The notes under the pieces are model-generated. The model searched no databases. It had not been told where the DNA came from and saw nothing but the letters and a program-made list of their open reading frames with translations. Of a stretch of DNA of 64,000 bases, positions 1 through 11,400 are shown in pieces. The number at the start of each line of letters is the position of its first letter. Within the stretch, counting starts at the first letter, position 1. Source of the DNA: Auanema rhodensis (Eukaryota; Nematoda; Chromadorea; Rhabditida; Rhabditidae); assembly GCA_964057225.1 (NCBI GenBank), contig OZ059898.1, forward strand, positions 19,383,267-19,447,266, in the 5' to 3' direction. The position numbers were made by a program, and so were the translations under genes.

Positions 1-20
1 GTATAGTGCATTCGATGCGG

Positions 21-71
21 ATTTTTAAGCTGCGTCGATCTGTGTTATCAGATTTGCGCTAGCTTAAAAAT
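21..71. repeat. Dyad A: long imperfect hairpin/cruciform element, once per monomer
   Basis: The arms atttttaagct (21-31) and agcttaaaaat (61-71) are perfect 11-bp reverse complements. Inside them, gcg (32-34) pairs with cgc (57-59), leaving T60 bulged. After a tcg/ttg internal loop, atctg (38-42) pairs with cagat (49-53) around a 6-base loop. The element recurs every 351 bp across the window. Variants weaken it without compensation: ttatgag units break C49-G42, ctaac units change the outer arm, and the catttcat units at 33345-35803 read gctttaaaat. Such dyads are common in satellite DNA and may form cruciforms. A function is not shown here. Confidence 0.85.
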
Positions 72-79
72 GCACCGAG

Positions 80-110
80 ATATCAACTGATATAAGTTCA
101 CACTTATATC
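80..110. repeat. Dyads B and C: overlapping short inverted repeats, once per monomer
   Basis: Two mutually exclusive hairpins share bases. Dyad B pairs atatca (80-85) with tgatat (88-93) across two bases. Dyad C pairs gatataag (89-96) perfectly with cttatatc (103-110) around the loop ttcaca. The gatatc at 79-84 is an EcoRV site present in most monomers, so EcoRV should cut the array to 351-bp multiples. Units carrying gacatc and actgatatc (for example 6670-7020 and 10531-10881) lose the EcoRV site at 79-84 and weaken both dyads. Units with gatatatg (38963 and 40016) weaken dyad C. Confidence 0.85.
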
Positions 111-174
111 CTCGATTTTCACCCTGAAGAATTATTTTTTTCGTTGAATAACATTGTCCATCGTCTTTGCCTTG

Positions 175-253
175 AAAAAAGGAATCTAAAAACATCTACT
201 TTTTGCTAAATTATTTTGAAATTTTTCGAAAAAATTTTTGTCAAAATGTTTTT
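175..253. repeat. A/T-tract zone, probable intrinsically curved DNA, once per monomer
   Basis: Runs of four to six A or T recur at about 175-180, 188-192, 200-204, 213-216, 222-226, 229-239, 243-246 and 249-253. The spacing is roughly one helical turn, often 10-12 bases. The centre holds the 12-base palindrome tttttcgaaaaa (222-233), followed directly by a further T-run. Phased A-tracts bend DNA, and curvature of this kind is a known property of many satellites. The bend itself is an inference. The variants attttgaagt, attctgaaat and ttcaaaaaaa (CG to CA at 228) fall here and help define subtypes. Confidence 0.75.
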
Positions 254-260
254 GGAAGCA

Positions 261-288
261 ATGTTGAGTGTACATGGAAACTCAACAT
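261..288. repeat. Dyad D: 9-bp inverted repeat with 10-base loop, once per monomer
   Basis: atgttgagt (261-269) and actcaacat (280-288) are perfect reverse complements around the loop gtacatggaa. The main subtype marker gtgtacat/gtgaacat is at the stem-loop junction and does not change the stem. Stem-breaking variants are rare: gtttagtg near 48351, 57125, 58177 and 59931, gagcgtac near 26242 and 31156, and ctcaaaatac near 31875. No compensating change is seen in the opposite arm. Confidence 0.85.
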
Positions 289-351
289 ACACTAATGCAT
301 CATTTTTCAAACAATCATAACTAATTTTTGTATTAAGCGTTTCTCAATGTA

Positions 352-2457
352 GTATAGTGCATTCGATGCGGATTTTTAAGCTGCGTCGATCTGTGTTATC
401 AGATTTGCGCTAGCTTAAAAATGCACCGAGATATCAACTGATATAAGTTCACACTTATATCCTCGATTTTCACCCTGAAGAATTATTTTTTTCGTTGAAT
501 AACATTGTCCATCGTCTTTGCCTTGAAAAAAGGAATCTAAAAACATCTACTTTTTGCTAAATTATTTTGAAATTTTTCGAAAAAATTTTTGTCAAAATGT
601 TTTTGGAAGCAATGTTGAGTGAACATGGAAACTCAACATACACTAATGCATCATTTTTCGAACAATCATAACTAATTTTTGTATTAAGCGTTTCTCAATG
701 TAGTATAGTGCATTTGATACGGATTTTTAAGCTGCGTCGATCTGTGTTATCAGATTTGCGCTAGCTTAAAAATGCACCGAGATATCAACTGATATAAGTT
801 CACACTTATATCCTAGATTTTCACCCTGAAGAAATAATTGTTTCGTTGAATAACATTGTCCATCGTCTTTGCCTTGAAAAAAGGAATCTAAAAACATCTA
901 CTTTTTGCTAAATTATTTTGAAATTTTTCGAAAAAATTTTTGTCAAAATGTTTTTGGAAGCAATGTTGAGTGTACATGGAAACTCAACATACACTAATGC
1001 ATCATTTTTCAAACAATCATAACTAATTTTTGTATTAAGCGTTTCTCAATGTAGTATAGTGCATTCGATGCGGATTTTTAAGCTGCGTCGATCTGTGTTA
1101 TCAGATTTGCGCTAGCTTAAAAATGCACCGAGATATCAACTGATATAAGTTCACACTTATATCCTCGATTTTCACCCTGAAGAATTATTTTTTTCGTTGA
1201 ATAACATTGTCCATCGTCTTCGCCTTGAAAAAAGGAATCTAAAAACATCTACTTTTTGCTAAATTATTTTGAAATTTTTCGAAAAAATTTTTGTCAAAAT
1301 GTTTTTGGAAGCAATGTTGAGTGAACATGGAAACTCAACATACACTAATGCATCATTTTTCGAACAATCATAACTAATTTTTGTATTAAGCGTTTCTCAA
1401 TGTAGTATAGTGCATTTGATACGGATTTTTAAGCTGCGTCGATCTGTGTTATCAGATTTGCGCTAGCTTAAAAATGCACCGAGATATCAACTGATATAAG
1501 TTCACACTTATATCCTAGATTTTCACCCTGAAGAAATAATTGTTTCGTTGAATAACATTGTCCATCGTCTTTGCCTTGAAAAAAGGAATCTAAAAACATC
1601 TACTTTTTGCTAAATTATTTTGAAATTTTTCGAAAAAATTTTTGTCAAAATGTTTTTGGAAGCAATGTTGAGTGTACATGGAAACTCAACATACACTAAT
1701 GCATCATTTTTCAAACAATCATAACTAATTTTTGTATTAAGCGTTTCTAAATGTAGTATAGTGCATTCGATGCGGATTTTTAAGCTGCGTCGATCTGTCT
1801 TATCAGATTTGCGCTAGCTTAAAAATGCACCGAGATATCAACTGATATAAGTTCACACTTATATCCTCGATTTTCACCCTGAAGAATTAATTTTTTCGTT
1901 GAATAACATTGTCCATCGTCTTTGCCTTGAAAAAAGGAATCTAAAAACATCTACTTTTTGCTAAATTATTTTGAAATTTTTCGAAAAAATTTTTGTCAAA
2001 ATGTTTTTGGAAGCAATGTTGAGTGAACATGGAAACTCAACATACACTAATGCATCATTTTTCGAACAATCATAACTAATTTTTGTATTAAGCGTTTCTC
2101 AATGTAGTATAGTGCATTTGATACGGATTTTTAAGCTGCGTCGATCTGTGTTATCAGATTTGCGCTAGCTTAAAAATGCACCGAGATATCAACTGATATA
2201 AGTTCACACTTATATCCTAGATTTTCACCCTGAAGAAATAATTTTTTCGTTGAATAACATTGTCCATCGTCTTTGCCTCGAAAAAAAGAATCTAAAAACA
2301 TCTACTTTTTGCTAAATTATTTTGAAGTTTTTCGAAAAAATTTTTGTCAAAATGTTTTTGGAAGCAATGTTGAGTGTACATGGAAACTCAACATACACTA
2401 ATGCATCATTTTTCAAACGATCATAACTAATTTTTGTATTAAGCGTTTCTCAATGTA
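352..2457 (+). repeat. 702-bp dimeric higher-order pattern, three copies
   Basis: Units 352, 1054 and 1756 are of one type (attcgatgcgg, cctcgat, gtgaacat, ttcgaacaatc). Units 703, 1405 and 2107 are of a second type (atttgatacgg, cctagat, gaaataat, gtgtacat, ttcaaac). The two types alternate strictly, giving a 702-bp HOR. The copies already differ: 1054 has cttcgcc, 1405 ends in gtttctaaatg, and 2107 has cctcgaaa and gaagttt. Unit 1-351 looks like a hybrid, with a first-type 5' part and a second-type 3' part, so the dimer may not simply continue to the left. Confidence 0.8.
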
Positions 2458-5400
2458 GTATAGTGCATTCGATGCGGATTTTCAAGCTGCATCGATCTGT
2501 TTTATCAGATTTGCGCTAGCTTAAAAATGCACCGAGATATCAACTGATATAAGTTCACACTTATATCCTCGATTTTCACCCTGAAGAAATAATTTTTTCG
2601 TTGAATAACATTGTCCATCGTCTTTGCCTTGAAAAAAGGAATCTAAAAACATCTACTTTTTGCTAAATTATTTTGAAGTTTTTCGAAAAAATTTTTGTCA
2701 AAATGTTTTTGGAAGCAATGTTGAGTGTACATGGAAACTCAACATACACTAACGCATCATTTTTCAAACGATCATAACTAATTTTTGTATTAAGCGTTTC
2801 TCAATGTAGTATAGTGCATTCGATGCGAATTTTTAAGCTGCGTCGATCTGTGTTATCAGATTTGCGCTAGCTTAAAAATGCGCCGAGATATCAACTGATA
2901 TAAGTTCACACTTATATCCTCGATTTTCACCCTGAAGAATTAATTTTTTCGTTGAATAACATTGTCCATCGTCTTTGCCTTGAAAAAAGGAATCTAAAAA
3001 CATCTACTTTTTGCTAAATTATTTTGAAATTTTTCGAAAAAATTTTTGTCAAAATGTTTTTGGAAGCAATGTTGAGTGAACATGGAAACTCAACATACAC
3101 TAATGCATCATTTTTCGAACAATCATAACTAATTTTTGTATTAAGCGTTTCTCAATGTAGTATAGTGCATTCGATGCGGATTTTTAAGCTGCGTCGATCT
3201 GTGTTATCAGATTTGCGCTAGCTTAAAAATGCACCGAGATATCAACTGATATAAGTTCACACTTATATCCTCGATTTTCACCCTGAAGAATTAATTTTTT
3301 CGTTGAATAACATTGTCCATCGTCTTTGCCTTGAAAAAAGGAATCTAAAAACATCTACTTTTTGCTAAATTATTTTGAAATTTTTCGAAAAAATTTTTGT
3401 CAAAATGTTTTTGGAAGCAATGTTGAGTGTACATGGAAACTCAACATACACTAATGCATCATTTTTCAAACGATCATAACTAATTTTTGTATTAAGCGTT
3501 TCTCAATGTAGTATAGTGCATTCGATGCGGATTTTTAAGCTGCGTCGATCTGTGTTATCAGATTCGCGCTAGCTTAAAAATGCACCGAGATATCAACTGA
3601 TATAAGTTCACACTTATATTCTCGATTTTCACCCTGAAGAAATAATTTTTTCGTTGAATAACATTGTCCATCGTCTTTGCCTTGAAAAAAGGAATCTAAA
3701 AACATCTACTTTTTGCTAAATTATTTTGAAGTTTTTCAAAAAAATTTTTGTCAAAATGTTTTTGGAAGCAATGTTGAGTGTACATGGAAACTCAACATAC
3801 ACTAACGCATCATTTTTCAAACGATCATAACTAATTTTTGTATTAAGCGTTTCTCAATGTAGTATAGTGCATTCGATGCGGATTTTTAAGCTGCGTCGAT
3901 CTGTGTTATGAGATTTGCGCTAGCTTAAAAATGCACCGAGATATCAACTGATATAAGTTCACACTTATATCCTCGATTTTCACCCTGAAGAATTAATTTT
4001 TTCGTTGAATAACATTGTCCATCGTCTTTGCCTTGAAAAAAGGAATCTAAACACATCTACTTTTTGCTAAATTATTTTGAAATTTTTCGAAAAAATTTTT
4101 GTCAAAATGTTTTTGGAAGCAATGTTGAGTGAACATGGAAACTCAACATACACTAATGCATCATTTTTCAAACAATCATAACTAATTTTTGTATCAAGCG
4201 TTTCTCAATGTAGTATAGTGCATTCGATGCGGATTTTTAAGCTGCGTCGATCTGTGTTATCAGATTTGCGCTAACTTAAAAATGCACCGAGATATCAACT
4301 GATATAAGTTCACACTTATATCCTCGATTTTCACCCTGAAGAATTAATTTTTTCGTTGAATAACATTGTCCATCGTCTTTGCCTTGAAAAAAGGAATCTA
4401 AAAACATCTACTTTTTGCTAAATTATTTTGAAATTTTTCGAAAAAATTTTTGTCAAAATGTTTTTGGAAGCAATGTTGAGTGAACATGGAAACTCAACAT
4501 ACACTAATGCATCATTTTTCAAACAATCATAACTAAATTTTGTATTAAGCGTTTCTCAATGTAGTATAGTGCATTTGATGCGGATTTTTAAGCTGCGTCG
4601 ATCTGTGTTATCAGATTTGCGCTAGCTTAAAAATGCACCGAGATATCAACTGATATAAGTTCACACTTATATCCTCGATTTTCACCCTGAAGAAATAATT
4701 TTTTTGTTGAATAACATTGTCCATCGTCTTCGCCTTGAAAAAAGGAATCTAAAAACATCTACTTTTTGCTAAATTATTTTGAAGTTTTTCGAAAAAATTT
4801 TTGTCAAAATGTTTTTGGAAGCAATGTTGAGTGTACATGGAAACTCAACATACACTAATGCATCATTTTTCAAACGATCATAACTAATTTTTGTATTAAG
4901 CGTTTCTCAATGTAGTATAGTGCATTCGATGCGGATTTTTAAGCTGCGTCGATCTGTGTTATGAGATTTGCGCTAGCTTAAAAATGCACCGAGATATCAA
5001 CTGATATAAGTTCACACTTATATCCTCGATTTTCACCCTGAAGAATTAATTTTTTCGTTGAATAACATTGTCCATCGTCTTTGCCTTGAAAAAAGGAATC
5101 TAAAAACATCTACTTTTTGCTAAATTATTTTGAAGTTTTTCGAAAAAATTTTTGTCAAAATGTTTTTGGAAGCAATGTTGAGTGTACATGGAAACTCAAC
5201 ATACACTAATGCATCATTTTTCAAACGATCATAACTAATTTTTGTATTAAGCGTTTCTCAATGTAGTATAGTGCATTCGATGCGGATTTTTAAGCTGCGT
5301 CGATCTGTGTTATGAGATTTGCGCTAGCTTAAAAATGCACCGAGATATCAACTGATATAAGTTCACACTTATATCCTCGATTTTCACCCTGAAGAATTAA

Positions 5401-8400
5401 TTTTTTCGTTGAATAACATTGTCCATCGTCTTTGCCTTGAAAAAAGGAATCTAAAAACATCTACTTTTTGCTAAATTATTTTGAAATTTTTCGAAAAAAT
5501 TTTTGTCAAAATGTTTTTGGAAGCAATGTTGAGTGAACATGGAAACTCAACATACACTAATGCATCATTTTTCAAACAATCATAACTAATTTTTGTATCA
5601 AGCGTTTCTCAATGTAGTATAATGCATTCGATGCGGATTTTTAAGCTGCGTCGATCTGTGTTATCAGATTTGCGCTAACTTAAAAATGCACCGAGATATC
5701 AACTGATATAAGTTCACACTTATATCCTCGATTTTCACCCTGAAGAAATAATTTTTTCGTTGAATAACATTGTCCATCGTCTTTGCCTTGAAAAAAGGAA
5801 TCTAAAAACATCTACTTTTTGCTAAATTATTCTGAAGTTTTTTGAAAAAATTTTTGTCAAAATGTTTTTGGAAGCAATGTTGAGTGTACATGGAAACTCA
5901 ACATACACTAATGCATCATTTTTCAAACGATCATAACTAATTTTTGTATTAAGCGTTTCTCAATGTAGTATAGTGCATTCGATGCGGATTTTTAAGCTGC
6001 GTCGATCTGTGTTATGAGATTTGCGCTAGCTTAAAAATGCACCGAGATATCAACTGATATAAGTTCACACTTATATCCTCGATTTTCACCCTGAAGAATT
6101 AATTTTTTCGTTGAATAACATTGTCCATCGTCTTTGCCTTGATAAAAGAAATCTAAAAACATCTACTTTTTGCTAAATTATTTTGAAATTTTTCGAAAAA
6201 ATTTTTGTCAAAATGTTTTTGGAAGCAATGTTGAGTGTACATGGAAACTCAACATACACTAATGCATCATTTTTCAAACGATCATAACTAATTTTTGTAT
6301 TAAGCGTTTCTCAATGTAGTATAGTGCATTTGATGCGGATTTTTAAGCTGCGTCGATCTGTGTTATCAGATTTGCGCTAGCTTAAAAATGCACCGAGATA
6401 TCAACTGATATAAGTTCACACTTATATCCTCGATTTTCACCCTGAAGAAATAATTTTTTCGTTGAATAACATTGTCCATCGTCTTTGCCTTGAAAAAAGG
6501 AATCTAAAAACATCTACTTTTTGCTTAATTATTCTGAAATTTTTCGAAAAAATTTTTGTCAAAATGTTTTTGGAAGCAATGTTGAGTGTACATGGAAACT
6601 CAACATACACTAATGCATCATTTTTCGAACGATCATAACTAATTTTTGTATTAAGCGTTTCTCAATGTAGTATAGTGCATTCGATGCGGATTTTTAAGCT
6701 GCGTCGATCTGTGTTATCAGATTTGCGCAAGCTTAAAAATGCACCGAGACATCAACTGATATAAGTTCACACTGATATCCTCGATTTTCACCCTGAAGAA
6801 TTAATTTTTTCGTTGAATAACATTGTCCATCGTCTTTGCCTTGAAAAAAGGAATCTAAAAACATCTACTTTTTGCTAAATTATTTTGAAATTTTTCGAAA
6901 AAATTTTTGTCAAAATGTTTTTGGAAGCAATGTTGAGTGAACATGGAAACTCAACATACACTAATGCATCATTTTTCGAACAATCATAACTAATTTTTGT
7001 ATTAAGCGTTTCTCAATGTAGTATAGTGCATTTGATACGGATTTTTAAGCTGCGTCGATCTGTGTTATCAGATTTGCGCTAGCTTAAAAATGCACCGAGA
7101 TATCAACTGATATAAGTTCACACTTATATCCTAGATTTTCACCCTGAAGAAATAATTTTTTCGTTGAATAACATTGTCCATCGTCTTTGCCTTGAAAAAA
7201 GGAATCTAAAAACATCTACTTTTTGCTAAATTATTTTGAAGTTTTTCGAAAAAATTTTTGTCAAAATGTTTTTGGAAGCAATGTTGAGTGTACATGGAAA
7301 CTCAACATACACTAACGCATCATTTTTCAAACGATCATAACTAATTTTTGTATTAAGCGTTTCTCAATGTAGTATAGTGCATTCGATGCGGATTTTTAAG
7401 CTGCGTCGATCTGTGTTATCAGATTTGCGCTAGCTTAAAAATGCACCGAGATATCAACTGATATAAGTTCACACTTATATCCTCGATTTTCACCCTGAAG
7501 AATTAATTTTTTCGTTGAATAACATTGTCCATCGTCTTTGCCTTGAAAAAAGGAATCTAAAAACATCTACTTTTTGCTAAATTATTTTGAAATTTTTCGA
7601 AAAAATTTTTGTCAAAATGTTTTTGGAAGCAATGTTGAGTGAACATGGAAACTCAACATACACTAATGCATCATTTTTCGAACAATCATAACTAATTTTT
7701 GTATTAAGCGTTTCTCAATGTAGTATAGTGCATTCGATGCGGATTTTTAAGCTGCGTCGATCTGTGTTATCAGATTTGCGCTAGCTTAAAAATGCACCGA
7801 GATATCATCTGATATAAGTTCACACTTATATCCTCGATTTTCACCCTGAAGAATTAATTTTTTCGTTGAATAACATTGTCCATCGTCTTTGCCTTGAAAA
7901 AAGGAATCTAAAAACATCTACTTTTTGCTAAATTATTTTGAAATTTTTCGAAAAAATTTTTGTCAAAATGTTTTTGGAAGCAATGTTGAGTGTACATGGA
8001 AACTCAACATACACTAATGCATCATTTTTCAAACGATCATAACTAATTTTTGTATTAAGCGTTTCTCAATGTAGTATAGTGCATTCGATGCGGATTTTTA
8101 AGCTGCGTCGATCTGTGTTATCAGATTTGCGCTAGCTTAAAAATGCACCGAGATATCAACTGATATAAGTTCACACTTATATTCTCGATTTTCACCCTGA
8201 AGAAATAATTTTTTCGTTGAATAACATTGTCCATCGTCTTTGCCTTGAAAAAAGGAATCTAAAAACATCTACTTTTTGCTAAATTATTTTGAAGTTTTTC
8301 AAAAAAATTTTTGTCAAAATGTTTTTGGAAGCAATGTTGAGTGTACATGGAAACTCAACATACACTAACGCATCATTTTTCAAACGATCATAACTAATTT

Positions 8401-11400
8401 TTGTATTAAGCGTTTCTCAATGTAGTATAGTGCATTCGATGCGGATTTTTAAGCTGCGTCGATCTGTGTTATGAGATTTGCGCTAGCTTAAAAATGCACC
8501 GAGATATCAACTGATATAAGTTCACACTTATATCCTCGATTTTCACCCTGAAGAATTAATTTTTTCGTTGAATAACATTGTCCATCGTCTTTGCCTTGAA
8601 AAAAGGAATCTAAACACATCTACTTTTTGCTAAATTATTTTGAAATTTTTCGAAAAAATTTTTGTCAAAATGTTTTTGGAAGCAATGTTGAGTGAACATG
8701 GAAACTCAACATACACTAATGCATCATTTTTCGAACAATCATAACTAATTTTTGTATTAAGCGTTTCTCAATGTAGTATAGTGCATTCGATGCGGATTTT
8801 TAAGCTGCGTCGATCTGTGTTATCAGATTTGCGCTAGCTTAAAAATGCACCGAGATATCAACTGATATAAGTTCACACTTATATCCTAGATTTTCACCCT
8901 GAAGAAATAATTTTTTCGTTGAATAACATTGTCCATCGTCTTTGCCTTGAAAAAAGGAATCTAAACACATCTACTTTTTGCTAAATTATTTTGAAATTTT
9001 TCGAAAAAATTTTTGTCAAAATGTTTTTGGAAGCAATGTTGAGTGAACATGGAAACTCAACATACACTAATGCATCATTTTTCGAACAATCATAACTAAT
9101 TTTTGTATTAAGCGTTTCTCAATGTAGTATAGTGCATTTGATACGGATTTTTAAGCTGCGTCGATCTGTGTTATCAGATTTGCGCTAGCTTAAAAATGCA
9201 CCGAGATATCAACTGATATAAGTTCACACTTATATCCTAGATTTTCACCCTGAAGAAATAATTTTTTCGTTGAATAACATTGTCCATCGTCTTTGCCTTG
9301 AAAAAAGGAATCTAAAAACATCTACTTTTTGCTAAATTATTTTGAAGTTTTTCGAAAAAATTTTTGTCAAAATGTTTTTGGAAGCAATGTTGAGTGAACA
9401 TGGAAACTCAACATACACTAATGCATCATTTTTCGAACAATCATAACTAATTTTTGTATTAAGCGTTTCTCAATGTAGTATAGTGCATTTGATACGGATT
9501 TTTAAGCTGCGTCGATCTGTGTTATCAGATTTGCGCTAGCTTAAAAATGCACCGAGATATCAACTGATATAAGTTCACACTTATATCCTAGATTTTCACC
9601 CTGAAGAAATAATTTTTTCGTTGAATAACATTGTCCATCGTCTTTGCCTTGAAAAAAGGAATCTAAAAACATCTACTTTTTGCTAAATTATTTTGAAATT
9701 TTTCGAAAAAATTTTTGTCAAAATGTTTTTGGAAGCAATGTTGAGTGAACATGGAAACTCAACATACACTAATGCATCATTTTTCGAACAATCATAACTA
9801 ATTTTTGTATTAAGCGTTTCTCAATGTAGTATAGTGCATTTGATACGGATTTTTAAGCTGCGTCGATCTGTGTTATCAGATTTGCGCTAGCTTAAAAATG
9901 CACCGAGATATCAACTGATATAAGTTCACACTTATATCCTAGATTTTCACCCTGAAGAAATAATTTTTTCGTTGAATAACATTGTCCATCGTCTTTGCCT
10001 TGAAAAAAGGAATCTAAAAACATCTACTTTTTGCTAAATTATTTTGAAGTTTTTCGAAAAAATTTTTGTCAAAATGTTTTTGGAAGCAATGTTGAGTGTA
10101 CATGGAAACTCAACATACACTAATGCATCATTTTTCGAACAATCATAACTAATTTTTGTATTAAGCGTTTCTCAATGTAGTATAGTGCATTTGATACGGA
10201 TTTTTAAGCTGCGTCGATCTGTGTTATCAGATTTGCGCTAGCTTAAAAATGCACCGAGATATCAACTGATATAAGTTCACACTTATATCCTAGATTTTCA
10301 CCCTGAAGAAATAATTTTTTCGTTGAATAACATTGTCCATCGTCTTTGCCTTGAAAAAAGGAATCTAAAAACATCTACTTTTTGCTAAATTATTTTGAAG
10401 TTTTTCGAAAAAATTTTTGTCAAAATGTTTTTGGAAGCAATGTTGAGTGTACATGGAAACTCAACATACACTAATGCATCATTTTTCGAACGATCATAAC
10501 TAATTTTTGTATTAAGCGTTTCTCAATGTAGTATAGTGCATTCGATGCGGATTTTTAAGCTGCGTCGATCTGTGTTATCAGATTTGCGCAAGCTTAAAAA
10601 TGCACCGAGACATCAACTGATATAAGTTCACACTGATATCCTCGATTTTCACCCTGAAGAATTAATTTTTTCGTTGAATAACATTGTCCATCGTCTTTGC
10701 CTTGAAAAAAGGAATCTAAAAACATCTACTTTTTGCTAAATTATTTTGAAATTTTTCGAAAAAATTTTTGTCAAAATGTTTTTGGAAGCAATGTTGAGTG
10801 TACATGGAAACTCAACATACACTAATGCATCATTTTTCAAACGATCATAACTAATTTTTGTATTAAGCGTTTCTCAATGTAGTATAGTGCATTCGATGCG
10901 GATTTTTAAGCTGCGTCGATCTGTGTTATCAGATTTGCGCTAGCTTAAAAATGCACCGAGATATCAACTGATATAAGTTCACACTTATATTCTCGATTTT
11001 CACCCTGAAGAAATAATTTTTTCGTTGAATAACATTGTCCATCGTCTTTGCCTTGAAAAAAGGAATCTAAAAACATCTACTTTTTGCTAAATTATTTTGA
11101 AGTTTTTCAAAAAAATTTTTGTCAAAATGTTTTTGGAAGCAATGTTGAGTGTACATGGAAACTCAACATACACTAACGCATCATTTTTCAAACGATCATA
11201 ACTAATTTTTGTATTAAGCGTTTCTCAATGTAGTATAGTGCATTCGATGCGGATTTTTAAGCTGCGTCGATCTGTGTTATGAGATTTGCGCTAGCTTAAA
11301 AATGCACCGAGATATCAACTGATATAAGTTCACACTTATATCCTCGATTTTCACCCTGAAGAATTAATTTTTTCGTTGAATAACATTGTCCATCGTCTTT

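Larger units (their letters stand above)
1..351 (+). repeat. Reference monomer (unit 0) used for all internal coordinates
   Basis: This copy defines the monomer. By hand count it has 109 G+C in 351 bases (31%). It contains 11 CpGs, at internal positions 13, 18, 33, 36, 57, 76, 113, 142, 162, 227 and 338, so CpGs are concentrated in the first 165 bases. Order of elements: GC-richer dyad zone (21-110), CENP-B-box-like half-site (139-155), A/T-tract zone (175-253), 9-bp dyad (261-288) and an AT-rich tail. Stops occur in every frame: TAG at 4, TAA at 26 and TAG at 60 on the plus strand; TTA at 45, CTA at 59 and TTA at 64 read as stops on the minus strand. The choice of start is arbitrary, since any rotation is equivalent. 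Confidence 0.95.

Noticed and set aside
21-71. Terminal inverted repeats of a MITE or other DNA transposon
   Set aside because: The 11-bp arms are inside every monomer and enclose only 29 bases. There is no target-site duplication and no copy outside the tandem array.
21-71. Rho-independent terminator or riboswitch
   Set aside because: The hairpin is AT-rich with no following U-tract at the proper place, and nothing suggests a bacterial context.
89-110. TATA-box promoter in tataag/cttatat
   Set aside because: These are the arms of a perfect dyad in an AT-rich repeat, and no downstream transcript feature or ORF supports a promoter.
1-351. Monomer as an ancient dimer of a unit of about 175 bp
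   Set aside because: Only weak similarity was seen between roughly 185-215 and 311-336; the halves otherwise do not align, so I do not claim an internal duplication.
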